The notes: generated by a model from the letters alone, not told the origin. Shown: positions 1 through 5,676, counted from the first letter of the stretch. The stretch is 6,253 bases of DNA from Candidatus Bathyarchaeota archaeon (GCA_018396395.1 JAGTQN010000095.1:1-6253); one strand, 5' to 3'. Numbers and translations are program-made.

Positions 1-744
1 GAGCTCTACCAGCGGGGCATCCTGAAGAAGGAGGACCTGGGCTTCGAGCTCAAGTGGGGAGATGCCAAGGCCTTCGAAAGGCTTGCATGGATGATCGTGA
101 ATCGGGAAGGAATAGGCGATATCCTGGCCGAAGGAACCTACAGGGCTGCCCTTAGGATAGGAGAAATGCGGGGCGTAGACTGCCTCAAGTATGCCGTCCA
201 TGTGAAGGGCGTTGAGGTTGGAGCCCACGGAACGAGGAGCGGCCTAGACATGAACCCCATAGCCTATGCCTGCTCCCCCCAGGGAGGCGACCATACTTCA
301 GGCGTCCACGATGCCTATGAAGATATGAACATGGTCTTTGCCGACTCTGCCGTCATCTGTAGCATGAACGCTTGGAGACCTGGATATGATAGAGTCTTCC
401 AGTTCTATAGAGCCGTTACGGGTCTTGAAACAACGAGGGACGAGTGGTGCAAGATCCTTGCCCATAGAATCATACACATCCAGAGGGCTGCAGAGCTCAT
501 TGGAGGGCCAGACGTTTCCTGGAGTCCTCCCAGGGACGACGACAATCCCCCAAGGTTCTACGAGCCCCTTCCTTCAGGACCCTATGCCGGAAAGACAACC
601 GATAGGAAAGCCTTCGAGGAGATGAGGCAGAACTTCTATAAGGCAATAGGATGGGATGAGAGGGGCATACCTAGGTCCGATGTCCTTAGGAAGCTGGGCT
701 TGGAAGACGTGGATAGGGCTTTGGAGAAAGTCAGGTCTGGTTAA
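1..744 (+). CDS. Aldehyde ferredoxin oxidoreductase family protein, C-terminal part (5' end outside window)
   Basis: The frame is open from base 1 and closes with TAA at 742-744, giving 247 residues. An internal ATG at 91 is not the true start, because the 30 codons before it (ELYQRGILKKEDLG onward, then KWGDAKAFERL) match the AOR family just ahead of the REGIGDILAEG segment. AOR enzymes oxidise aldehydes to acids in the cytoplasm with a tungsten (or molybdenum) bis-pterin and a 4Fe-4S cluster, passing electrons to ferredoxin. Visible landmarks are KGVEVGAHGTR, the CSPQGGDHTSG loop, and DSAVIC ending at the Cys encoded at 358-360. This aligns with the family DxxGLC segment that supplies the last cluster ligand. 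The tail YKAIGWDERGIP..LRKLGL is the usual AOR C-terminus. The GL of DxxGLC is replaced by VI, so this is a divergent paralogue and its substrate cannot be named. The domain call is firm; the exact enzyme is not. Confidence 0.93.
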   Translation, partial: ELYQRGILKKEDLGFELKWGDAKAFERLAWMIVNREGIGDILAEGTYRAALRIGEMRGVDCLKYAVHVKGVEVGAHGTRSGLDMNPIAYACSPQGGDHTSGVHDAYEDMNMVFADSAVICSMNAWRPGYDRVFQFYRAVTGLETTRDEWCKILAHRIIHIQRAAELIGGPDVSWSPPRDDDNPPRFYEPLPSGPYAGKTTDRKAFEEMRQNFYKAIGWDERGIPRSDVLRKLGLEDVDRALEKVRSG

Positions 745-784
745 GGATAAACGGGTGCATTGTGATATCGCTAAGATCTCAGAT

Positions 785-850
785 CGAAGAATCTATTTCT
801 TCGCACGATCTTGGTGCATCCTTCAGCCCCTTCCTTTTTTCTTTTTTATT
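785..850 (+). terminator. Candidate T-rich terminator after the AOR gene
   Basis: A 7-bp stem (CGAAGAA 785-791 with TTCTTCG 797-803, 5-base loop) is followed by a pyrimidine tract with two runs of six T at 835-847. Archaeal termination depends mainly on T-runs, so the tract is the main evidence. It lies 40-100 bases past the AOR stop codon. The hairpin may be incidental. Confidence 0.45.
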
Positions 851-854
851 CCTC

Positions 855-996
855 TTGCTTTGTGGCTTAATCACGAACTTCGGACTTTTGGTCCTACTAA
901 AGCCCTTCAGGGTTCGACCTTCGAAGGCTAGTTTCGAGCATTAGGATGGAATAGAGAAAACATCGTGTGGAAAATCGGAATTAAGCCACAAAGCAA
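855..996. repeat. Long-spaced perfect 17-bp inverted repeat
   Basis: The arm at 855-871 (TTGCTTTGTGGCTTAAT) is the exact reverse complement of 980-996, with 108 bases between. Pairing stops on both sides (C854 against T997; C872 against A979). The hexamer ATTCCT lies just outside the left arm (848-853) and at the right arm edge (996-1001), which resembles a short target duplication. The interior carries the palindrome CCTTCGAAGG. The layout fits either a miniature inverted-repeat element of about 142 bp without a transposase, or the closing stem of a transcribed RNA. The repeat is seen directly; both readings are inference. Confidence 0.6.
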
Positions 997-1219
997 TTCC
1001 TTTATGATTTTCCCCTTCCTTTCTCAAAGAAAAGCCCATTGATCTGATTTGAAAAGATCGTCGATAAAGTCTATCGTAAGCCATTAAAAGGGCTCCACAA
1101 AGGTATTCGGATCGTTAAGATCGAAACCGGATCCTGTTTTATTTTCGATATAAGTCTTGAGGCATTTGATCCCCTCCGGAAAAGGGAGACATTCCCATCA
1201 AACATCCATCATAAAAGGT

Positions 1220-1264
1220 CTATAGCAAAGTTTAAACCAAAAGATTCATTAGATTTGGAAGGAG
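1220..1264 (+). promoter_or_regulatory. Candidate promoter and ribosome-binding site for the sugar dehydrogenase
   Basis: A TATA-like TTTAAA at 1231-1236, preceded by the purine-rich GCAAAG, would place the transcript start near 1259. An alternative CTATAG at 1220-1225 would start it about ten bases earlier. A Shine-Dalgarno-like GGAAGGAG at 1257-1264 lies 12 bases before the ATG at 1277. The upstream box leaves the ribosome site inside the transcript and may be the better choice. Confidence 0.4.
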
Positions 1265-1276
1265 AAGAAATTCAAG

Positions 1277-2227
1277 ATGCGAAAACTGAATGTCGCCATC
1301 CTCGGTTGCGGCTTTTGGGGAAAAAACCATGCCAGAGTTCTTAGTGAACTCGAAAGTAGCAATCTCGTAGCAGTAGCAGACATAAAGGAGGAAAGAGCAA
1401 GGACGATTGGAGAAAAATATCATGTAAAATGGTATACCGATCCAATGAAAATTATGGAGAGGAAGGATATAGAGTTCGTTAGTATATGCACGCCTACGAT
1501 CACCCATGCCCAATTAGCCCTAGAAACGATAAAGGCAGGAAAGCATGTCTTGGTCGAGAAGCCCATGACAAACACTGTGGAGGAGGCGAAAGAAGTCATA
1601 GAGAAGGCAGACAAAGAAGGAGTTCATGTCATGGTTGGCTTCATCGAACGTTTCAACCCTGCCGTAAGAAAGGCTGAGGAGCTCATCGAGAAAGGGGAGA
1701 TAGGCGATATAGTCCTGGCTTCCTCGAAGCGGGTTTCCCGGTGGCCGGAGCGCATCGGAGATGTGGGAGTAATAAAGGATTTAGCCATCCATGACATCGA
1801 TCTGATCCGTTTCCTTTTCCAGGATAATGTGAAACAGGTGTATGCCGTTGTGGGAAGTCTTGCCCATAAATACGAGGACTATGCCAACATAGTTTTAAGA
1901 TTCAAAAATGGAAAAAGTGCCTTCATCGAAGCTAACTGGCTAACTCCAAGAAAAATTCGAAGGCTCATAGTTACTGGAACTGAAGGAATCCTCCAAGTGG
2001 AATATATCAATCAGGAAGTGTTGGTTGAAAATGACAAAATGGCGTATCAGCCCTTCTTCACTTATGATGAGCCCCTTAAGCTCGAGCTTGATTACTTTGT
2101 AAGCTCTTTATTGAGGGGTGAGAAACCTACACCCTCTGGAGAAGATGGCTTAATGGCCCTAACCATTTGTGAGGCTGCTTTGAAATCAGGAAAAACCTCC
2201 TCCCCTATAGACTTATCCTTATCTTAA
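1277..2227 (+). CDS. Gfo/Idh/MocA family NAD-dependent sugar dehydrogenase, possibly UDP-GlcNAc 3-dehydrogenase
   Basis: The 316-residue length is normal for the family. The N-terminal Rossmann fold has GCGFWG (10-15) and an acidic residue ending the second strand (D35 in VAVADI), which favours NAD over NADP. CTPTITH (71-77) and EKP (94-96) follow. K95, D168 and H172 (KDLAIHDID) match the Lys-Asp-His catalytic set of inositol dehydrogenase and WlbA-like enzymes. GFIERFNP (121-128) and the overall pattern resemble archaeal proteins annotated as UDP-N-acetylglucosamine 3-dehydrogenase, which make a 3-keto sugar for diamino-sugar synthesis in surface glycans. That substrate is inference. No aminotransferase or acetyltransferase partner lies beside it, which weakens the assignment. 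The ATG at 1277 is supported by GGAAGGAG upstream and by MRKLNVAILG beginning right at the first Rossmann strand. The enzyme is soluble, with no membrane segment. The gene appears to be a single-gene unit converging on the membrane-protein gene. Confidence 0.9.
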   Translation: MRKLNVAILGCGFWGKNHARVLSELESSNLVAVADIKEERARTIGEKYHVKWYTDPMKIMERKDIEFVSICTPTITHAQLALETIKAGKHVLVEKPMTNTVEEAKEVIEKADKEGVHVMVGFIERFNPAVRKAEELIEKGEIGDIVLASSKRVSRWPERIGDVGVIKDLAIHDIDLIRFLFQDNVKQVYAVVGSLAHKYEDYANIVLRFKNGKSAFIEANWLTPRKIRRLIVTGTEGILQVEYINQEVLVENDKMAYQPFFTYDEPLKLELDYFVSSLLRGEKPTPSGEDGLMALTICEAALKSGKTSSPIDLSLS

Positions 2228-2423
2228 AACTCGATTTCATACTTCACTCTTCACTCCAAATCAGGGAATTTGTTGGTGATGGAGAGCCCATTCATGGATC
2301 TTATGGACGCCAACAATCCTGTGAATAAGAGCATCATACTTATACTTATAATACGCTCCCAGAAGACTCGAATGTTGATTAAAAGTTCAGCGCGATGCCT
2401 TCCTTAGAATTTTGAAGTTCCGA

Positions 2424-3098
2424 TTAAACATAAGGAGGAGGTAAAGGAGACTCCTTTTTAGGCTTTAGTTCTTTCCTCTGACCTTCCTTCCCATTCCTTC
2501 TTTTCCTCTCCTCCTCAATGGAGCGTATAAAGAACGCAAAGACTAGCCCAAAAATGGGGGGTATGGAGGTTAATAATGCGTCTCGCATTTCAGTAAAGTT
2601 AGCGAAATAAAGGTATAGAAGAAAGGCTAGGAGAACACCTGATCCGATAAAAATGAGGGTTGATGCTCTGATGGTGACCGATCGATACCCTTTGGCTTGC
2701 CCTTCCCCGTCTGCCCTCTTTGCTCCTAGCTTAAAAGTTCCAAGCCCCCCATAAATAAGAGCAAGGGCTATAAATACTGGAGGAGCTGAGTCCATGGTTA
2801 TAGTGGAGACTACGACCTCCAAAGGCGTTGGAATTGTGAAGAAGACTTCCATATGAGTCGAAAGAACATGGGCTCCTAGAAGAATCGCCTCAAGGGCTCC
2901 TGCCCAAGAGAGAAAGGCGCCAATGTATATCAGAGAAAGCCTGAAGAAAGGCCCTTTTCCTCCCATCCCTATCCTCTTAAAGATGTTGGCGAAGGTGGAT
3001 AAAAAGTCATACATGCACAGTGCAAAAAAGGACCTGCGAACCGCCTTTAGGAGAAAAAGAAAAGAAAAAGGCATCAAACAAGAGGTTTCAATAATCAT
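2424..3098 (-). CDS. Unrecognised membrane protein with about four helices and a charged C-terminal tail
   Basis: The longest reading gives 224 residues from ATG at 3098. I do not recognise the family. Hydrophobic segments lie at about 52-80, 97-121, 145-167 and 172-191, followed by a tail from about 192 that is rich in Lys, Arg and Glu and ends in PLPPPYV. The link between helices 2 and 3 (about 122-143) is short and charged. By the positive-inside tendency the basic tail should be cytoplasmic. The start is uncertain. ATG 3098 has no Shine-Dalgarno, whereas Met44 (ATG at 2969) follows AAGAGGATAGGG, with GAGG at a good spacing, and would give 181 residues beginning just before the first helix. 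Residues 1-43 are still fairly protein-like, with a hydrophobic FSFLFLL followed by LKAVRRSFF. No enzyme or transporter motif is visible. It converges on the sugar dehydrogenase but there is no evidence they work together. Confidence 0.68.
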   Translation of the reverse strand: MIIETSCLMPFSFLFLLKAVRRSFFALCMYDFLSTFANIFKRIGMGGKGPFFRLSLIYIGAFLSWAGALEAILLGAHVLSTHMEVFFTIPTPLEVVVSTITMDSAPPVFIALALIYGGLGTFKLGAKRADGEGQAKGYRSVTIRASTLIFIGSGVLLAFLLYLYFANFTEMRDALLTSIPPIFGLVFAFFIRSIEEERKRRNGKEGQRKELKPKKESPLPPPYV

Positions 3099-3141
3099 TA
3101 ATTTCTGAATGATTAATCAATACTTCCTCACGAAATTAATG
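3096..3141. repeat. Nested AT-rich palindrome at the upstream edge of the membrane-protein gene
   Basis: CATTAATTTC (3096-3105) is the exact reverse complement of GAAATTAATG (3132-3141). Between them sits a second perfect 10-bp palindrome, TGATTAATCA (3110-3119). The left arm overlaps the ATG of the longest reading of the minus-strand gene. Such symmetry is typical of dimeric winged-helix or Lrp-type operators, but the region is AT-rich, so chance palindromes are more likely here. Confidence 0.4.
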
Positions 3142-3521
3142 GACAACAACTTTATGATCGTTCATGAAAATCATTTTATCCAAAATCCTAGATTAAGCCA
3201 TCAATTAAAGTCTTCGTCAAAGGAGAAGCCATTGGATAGCTACCAACCTTTTCCTCTCGAAAGGGCAGAAAAGTTGTCTAAATGAAGGTGTGAAAAGACT
3301 AGGCTTCACAGGTCGGGCCTCTACTGGTCTGTTAAGCATTGTACCGTTATGGCCATCAAAGGCTAGTAAAGAAATCGATGGGTCGTGTTATGCTCCCCAT
3401 ATCACATGGCATAGAGCAGCCTGCAGTTTTTCAAGGAAGGCTGAATAACCAGGGGTGGATTGGATCATACCCTGGCAAAGAGGTAAGCTTAAATACCCTT
3501 TCTCTCTATTTGAAGCTGGAA
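3099..3521. other. 423-base intergenic gap between the membrane protein and aIF1
   Basis: It separates divergent genes and is AT-rich on the left. It contains the nested palindrome at 3096-3141, the palindrome TTCATGAA (3161-3168), a weak hairpin (CCTTT 3247-3251 with AAAGG 3260-3264) and a 6-bp stem (TGTGAA 3289-3294 with TTCACA 3305-3310). The aIF1 frame stays open back to a TTG at 3339, but that 61-codon extension lies upstream of the aIF1 TATA box and has no family similarity that I can see. A minus-strand GATAAAAT near 3172-3179 could be the membrane-protein promoter. I see no RNA gene. Confidence 0.55.
3488..3495 (+). promoter_or_regulatory. TATA box for aIF1, implying a nearly leaderless transcript
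   Basis: CTTAAATA is preceded by purine-rich AGGTAAG as a possible BRE. Its centre is about 30 bases before the ATG at 3522. With the usual 25-27 base spacing, transcription would start at about 3517-3519, leaving almost no leader. This explains the lack of a Shine-Dalgarno and supports ATG 3522 over the upstream in-frame TTG. Confidence 0.6.
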
Positions 3522-3830
3522 ATGCAAGAAGTTTGCAAGATATGTGGTCTTCCCATAGACTTGTGCATATGCAAGGAAATAAGTCGGGAGCAACAAAGGG
3601 TCGTTGTAAAGCTGGAAAAAAGAAAGTTTGGTAAGCCAATGACCATTATAGATGGCATCCAAGAAAATAACGCAGACCTAAGAAAGATTGCCCAAGCCCT
3701 TAAGACAAGATGCGCCTGTGGAGGCACAGTAAAGGAGCAAAGAATTCTCCTACAAGGGGATCATAGGGAAAAGGCCAAGGAATTTTTAATTGAAATGGGC
3801 TTTCCAGAGGCGAACATCGATGTTGAATGA
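3522..3830 (+). CDS. Translation initiation factor aIF1 (SUI1 family)
   Basis: aIF1 binds the small ribosomal subunit near the P site and enforces accurate start-codon selection during archaeal initiation. From ATG 3522 the product is 102 residues, the usual archaeal length. The N-terminal knuckle CKICGLPIDLCIC provides Cys5, Cys8, Cys15 and Cys17. The SUI1 core follows: KRKFGKPMTIIDG (33-45), the helix from NNADLRKIAQALK, then CACGGTVK (64-71) and LQGDHREK (77-84), ending with MGFPEANIDV. These segments match methanogen aIF1 sequences closely. The frame is open back to TTG 3339, giving 163 codons, but the extra 61 codons precede the promoter and exceed the family length. The zinc-ribbon gene begins inside the last 11 bases, so the two are probably translated from one transcript. 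This is the most secure identification in the window. Confidence 0.96.
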   Translation: MQEVCKICGLPIDLCICKEISREQQRVVVKLEKRKFGKPMTIIDGIQENNADLRKIAQALKTRCACGGTVKEQRILLQGDHREKAKEFLIEMGFPEANIDVE

Positions 3831-4044
3831 CTCCGAAAATCGTTTCGGCGATTGTGGCTTAAGGCTTCTAGAGACCCTTAAATCCCTTCGAATCGTAAGA
3901 GGAAAGCAGGGATTGAAGCTTTGCCCTAAATGTAAAAAGCCTTCCATCAAGCCTTCAAGCACTTTCAATGGTTGGCTTATTCCAGAGGAATATGTTTGCC
4001 TAGAATGTGGATACAGAGGCCCTATCGTTCTTGAAGTTCAGTAA
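3820..4044 (+). CDS. Small zinc-ribbon protein of unknown function, overlapping aIF1
   Basis: The product is 74 residues. Two CxxC pairs, Cys35-Cys38 (CPKC) and Cys60-Cys63 (CLEC), are 21 residues apart and followed by GYRGPIVLEV, as in a treble-clef or rubredoxin-like zinc ribbon. The N-terminal third (GLRLLETLKSLRIVRGKQG) is likely a helix plus strand. The ATG at 3820 overlaps the end of aIF1 by 11 bases, in the +1 frame relative to it, and has AGAGG about nine bases upstream. An in-frame ATG at 3790 lies deeper inside aIF1 and seems less likely. I cannot name the family. Similar ribbons occur in ribosomal, polymerase-associated and RNA-binding proteins. Overlap with aIF1 suggests translational coupling and perhaps a ribosome-linked role, but that is inference from position only. 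The protein carries no membrane segment or catalytic motif. Confidence 0.75.
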   Translation: MLNDSENRFGDCGLRLLETLKSLRIVRGKQGLKLCPKCKKPSIKPSSTFNGWLIPEEYVCLECGYRGPIVLEVQ

Positions 4045-4059
4045 ATCATCGGTGCGACA

Positions 4060-4080
4060 GGAAGGGTAAAAGGAAAGGGA
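4060..4080 (-). terminator. Pyrimidine-rich tract downstream of TFB (weak candidate terminator)
   Basis: Read on the minus strand, the 85-base convergent gap contains CCCTTTCCTTTTACCCTTCC about 50-70 bases past the TFB stop. The only long T-run is four T, so this is a weak signal. No hairpin supports it. Confidence 0.22.
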
Positions 4081-4129
4081 CAATTACGGAAAGGTCGTAT
4101 AGTTCCAGTCAAGAGGTTAGGACTAAGGG

Positions 4130-5065
4130 CTAAACTTCTAGGCCTAGAGCCTCCCTAAGACCATTATAGCGATTCCTTATAGTAACCTCAGTTACGCCAG
4201 CCACTTTCGCAATCTCCTTCTGAGTCCTCTTCTCGCTTTCGAGGCATAAGGCAATGTAAATGGCCGCAGAAGCAAGACCCATAGGGTCTTTACCTGAGGC
4301 TATCTTCCTCTTTTGACATTCATGGAGAATCTCCACAGCCATCTGCTGAATCTTCTCGCTTATTTGAAGACGTGATGCTATCTTTGGAACGCATCTAACA
4401 GGATCGGCAATGGGCATCTTAAGCTCCAACTCCTTAACTAGAAGCCTATAACATCGGGCAACATCCTTTTCCTTAGCGAGACATACGCCAGCGATTTCCT
4501 TAAGGGTTCTTGGAGTTTCTGTAAGACGGCATGCCGCATATAGGGAGGCGGCCGCGATGGCCGTAATAGATCTACCCCTAACGAGCCCCCTCTCCAAGGC
4601 CTTTCTGTAAACTAAGGCTGCCTCTTCCTTGATAGATGCTGGAACGTGAACCTTATCGCTTAATCTGTCGATCTCGGCCATGGCTTGGCTCAGATTCCTT
4701 TCCATAGAGGAATGGATTCTAGATCTTATCTGCCATTTTCTCAGCCTGAGCATTTCAATCCTTGTATGAAGGGGTAGTTCTCTACCAAGGGCATCCTTAT
4801 TGACTTGCTCAATGACCGTGGATAGACCCTTATCATGGATCGAAAAAGATAAAGGAACTCCTACACGGCTCCGAGAATCCCTCTCCTCTGCGGAGAAGGC
4901 CCTCCATTCCGGTCCATTATCCAAAGCATTTACCTTTACAACGAGCCCGCAATTACTGCAAACAACTTCTCCTAATTCATAATCTTCGATTAAAGAATCG
5001 CTTCCACATTCTGGGCAACGATCTTTGCTGATGTCGGGGACTTCCTGAGTCCGCGCTTTCAGCAC
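4130..5065 (-). CDS. tfb: Transcription initiation factor IIB (TFB)
   Basis: TFB bridges TBP at the TATA box and RNA polymerase, contacts the BRE and helps open the promoter. The 311-residue length is normal. The N-terminal zinc ribbon has Cys17, Cys20, Cys36 and Cys39 (CPECG, CSNCG). The B-reader and linker follow, with GPEWRAFSAEERDSRSRVG (51-69) and the FSIHDKGLSTVI stretch. Cyclin repeat 1 spans about 105-200 with GRSITAIAAASLYAACR. Repeat 2 spans about 200-300 with GKDPMGLASAAIYIALC and the BRE-reading helix-turn-helix TQKEIAKVAGVTEVTIRNRY (271-290). All parts are present, so it should be functional rather than a truncated paralogue. The start is GTG. The frame is blocked by a stop five codons upstream, and GAGG (5074-5077 on this strand) gives good spacing. 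Many archaea carry several TFBs; whether this is the main one cannot be told here. It is transcribed divergently from the MoaD gene. Confidence 0.97.
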   Translation of the reverse strand: MLKARTQEVPDISKDRCPECGSDSLIEDYELGEVVCSNCGLVVKVNALDNGPEWRAFSAEERDSRSRVGVPLSFSIHDKGLSTVIEQVNKDALGRELPLHTRIEMLRLRKWQIRSRIHSSMERNLSQAMAEIDRLSDKVHVPASIKEEAALVYRKALERGLVRGRSITAIAAASLYAACRLTETPRTLKEIAGVCLAKEKDVARCYRLLVKELELKMPIADPVRCVPKIASRLQISEKIQQMAVEILHECQKRKIASGKDPMGLASAAIYIALCLESEKRTQKEIAKVAGVTEVTIRNRYNGLREALGLEV

Positions 5066-5162
5066 AATCTCCGCCTCTTAAACGGTTCCTTTTACCCAAG
5101 ACGGGCACAAGGATCCTTCGCGTTCTTTGATGCTTGAGGTGTGTGGGCGCTACGTAAATATC

Positions 5163-5178
5163 ATATTTAAGGCTTTCC
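5163..5178 (-). promoter_or_regulatory. BRE/TATA promoter for TFB
   Basis: On the minus strand GGGAAAGCCTTAAATATG reads as a purine-rich BRE followed by TTAAATAT (5163-5170). A start 25-27 bases downstream falls near 5141, giving an untranslated leader of about 75 bases before the GTG at 5065. The box is one of the best TATA matches in the window. Confidence 0.6.
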
Positions 5179-5205
5179 CTCTGGCTGCTCCAGGTTTACG
5201 CTTCT

Positions 5206-5220
5206 CTCATCTCATCTCAT
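5206..5220. repeat. Three tandem CTCAT units upstream of the TFB promoter
   Basis: CTCAT occurs three times head to tail at 5206-5210, 5211-5215 and 5216-5220 (ATGAG on the minus strand). The array sits about 35-50 bases upstream of the TFB TATA box, where an activator could bind. It could also be simple slippage. The repeat is clear; any role is a guess. Confidence 0.4.
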
Positions 5221-5303
5221 CCACGACGGCTGTCTTAGCATTACCCTTATAGAGGGCTTCTGAAATGAAAGGCTTACAAAGCGATGGAATGGATCCAGCG
5301 CCA

Positions 5304-5339
5304 TATGGCTTCTAGGAAGCCATAGGCTTATTCTATGGC
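5304..5339 (+). other. Two mutually exclusive hairpins
   Basis: Stem A pairs TATGGCTTC (5304-5312) with GAAGCCATA (5316-5324): nine perfect pairs around a 3-base loop. Stem B pairs GCCATAG (5319-5325) with CTATGGC (5333-5339): seven perfect pairs around a 7-base loop. They share 5319-5324, so only one can form. Competing stems are typical of switching RNA leaders, but no downstream start codon or terminator tract lies close. The stems would also form in a minus-strand transcript. Confidence 0.45.
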
Positions 5340-5416
5340 CTTTGAATCCTTCCTTAAGGATAGACATGAAAGGTATAAGTATATGGCATAAGCTACTTCA
5401 CGATCTGCCTAGGATT

Positions 5417-5460
5417 CCTATCCCTCTCGAAGGTTTTCATAAGGCATCGAGGGAGATGGG
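5417..5460 (+). other. Bulged 10-bp hairpin in the TFB-MoaD gap
   Basis: CCTAT-CCCTC (5417-5426) pairs with GAGGG-A-(GA bulge)-TGGG (5449-5460), including one G-T pair, around a 22-base loop. It lies inside the otherwise unexplained part of the gap. I do not recognise it as a known RNA family. Confidence 0.3.
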
Positions 5461-5554
5461 CTCCTCTAAGGCTTAAGGTTATAGCACCAGGCCATATAAG
5501 GCAGGAGCGATTAGGTATGGTAAAGCCGATAAAGGCTGATGTTTAAGCCTAAGG

Positions 5555-5562
5555 TTTAAAAT
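5555..5562 (+). promoter_or_regulatory. Possible distal promoter for the MoaD gene
   Basis: TTTAAAAT preceded by CCTAAGG would start transcription near 5585 and give a leader of about 90 bases that fully contains the MoaD ribosome site. It is a second choice to the TTTATAAA box at 5634. Confidence 0.3.
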
Positions 5563-5633
5563 GCAAGACTCGTTTGCCAAAAAAAGAGGCTGAACGCATT
5601 CATCAAATAACGGATCCCACTCATGAGAAGTGA

Positions 5634-5641
5634 TTTATAAA
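5634..5641 (+). promoter_or_regulatory. TATA box for the MoaD gene
   Basis: TTTATAAA is a near-consensus archaeal TATA box, with AGTGA before it. Transcription would begin near 5664, 13 bases before the TTG at 5677. This rules against the in-frame TTG at 5644, which would lie upstream of the transcript start. Confidence 0.6.
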
Positions 5642-5676
5642 GGTTGATCACATTTCTTCAAAGGTGGGGATCGGGC

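Larger units (their letters stand above)
745..1276. other. 532-base intergenic gap, no convincing gene
   Basis: Between the AOR stop and the sugar dehydrogenase start I find no tRNA and no ORF with a ribosome-binding site and protein-like composition. A 60-codon frame beginning at a GTG at 762 encodes a hydrophobic stretch only because it runs through the T-rich terminator tract. The gap holds that terminator, the 17-bp inverted repeat (855-996), a 10-bp palindrome CCTTCGAAGG (918-927), a short hairpin (CGATA 1063-1067 with TATCG 1073-1077), and the dehydrogenase promoter at its right edge. Confidence 0.6.
5066..5676. other. 611-base divergent intergenic region between TFB and MoaD
   Basis: It holds the TFB leader and promoter on the left and one or two MoaD promoters on the right. 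About 380 bases between them (5180-5555) are without a recognised gene. That middle part is rich in AAGGC and TATGG words and contains the hairpins at 5304-5339 and 5417-5460, a short stem ATCCTT 5346-5351 with AAGGAT 5356-5361, and a wide 8-bp pairing AGGCTTAA 5469-5476 with TTAAGCCT 5543-5550. I see no tRNA, no SRP RNA or RNase P RNA signature. A 36-codon frame at 5366-5476 is the only small ORF with any ribosome-site match (AAGGA). The structures suggest a possible noncoding RNA, not identified. Confidence 0.5.

Noticed and set aside
907..927. GGTTCGACC resembling a tRNA T-loop
   Set aside because: The flanks do not form the five-pair T stem, and no acceptor or anticodon arm can be built around it.
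762..944. 60-codon hydrophobic ORF on the plus strand (GTG start)
   Set aside because: Its membrane-like stretch comes from reading through the T-rich terminator tract; there is no ribosome site or conserved look, and it crosses the left arm of the inverted repeat.
1420..1677. Overlapping ORFs on both strands inside the sugar dehydrogenase
   Set aside because: Shadows of a well-supported gene, with no family features of their own.
2335..2355. TATA-like repeat ATACTTATACTTATAA
   Set aside because: It lies between two converging genes with no gene positioned to use it in either direction; probably a simple AT-rich repeat.
2279..2407. 42-codon ORF in the convergent gap after the sugar dehydrogenase
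   Set aside because: Starts with ATG but has only a weak GGTG upstream, contains an ILILII run from the repeat ATACTTATACTTATA, and resembles no family I know.
863..3200. Shared word TGGCTTAAT at 863-871, 2146-2154, and reverse complement at 980-988 and 3192-3200
   Set aside because: Two of the four are the inverted-repeat arms and one is inside the dehydrogenase coding region, so there is no consistent placement for a regulator site.
3339..3521. 61-codon N-terminal extension of aIF1 from an upstream TTG
   Set aside because: It lies upstream of the TATA box at 3488-3495, and aIF1 is already full length from ATG 3522.
4800..4982. Plus-strand ORF inside TFB
   Set aside because: Antisense shadow of TFB without its own start signals.
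5366..5476. 36-codon ORF with AAGGA six bases upstream
   Set aside because: The ribosome site match is partial, no TATA box lies at a suitable distance, and it overlaps the predicted hairpin at 5417-5460. It remains a faint possibility.
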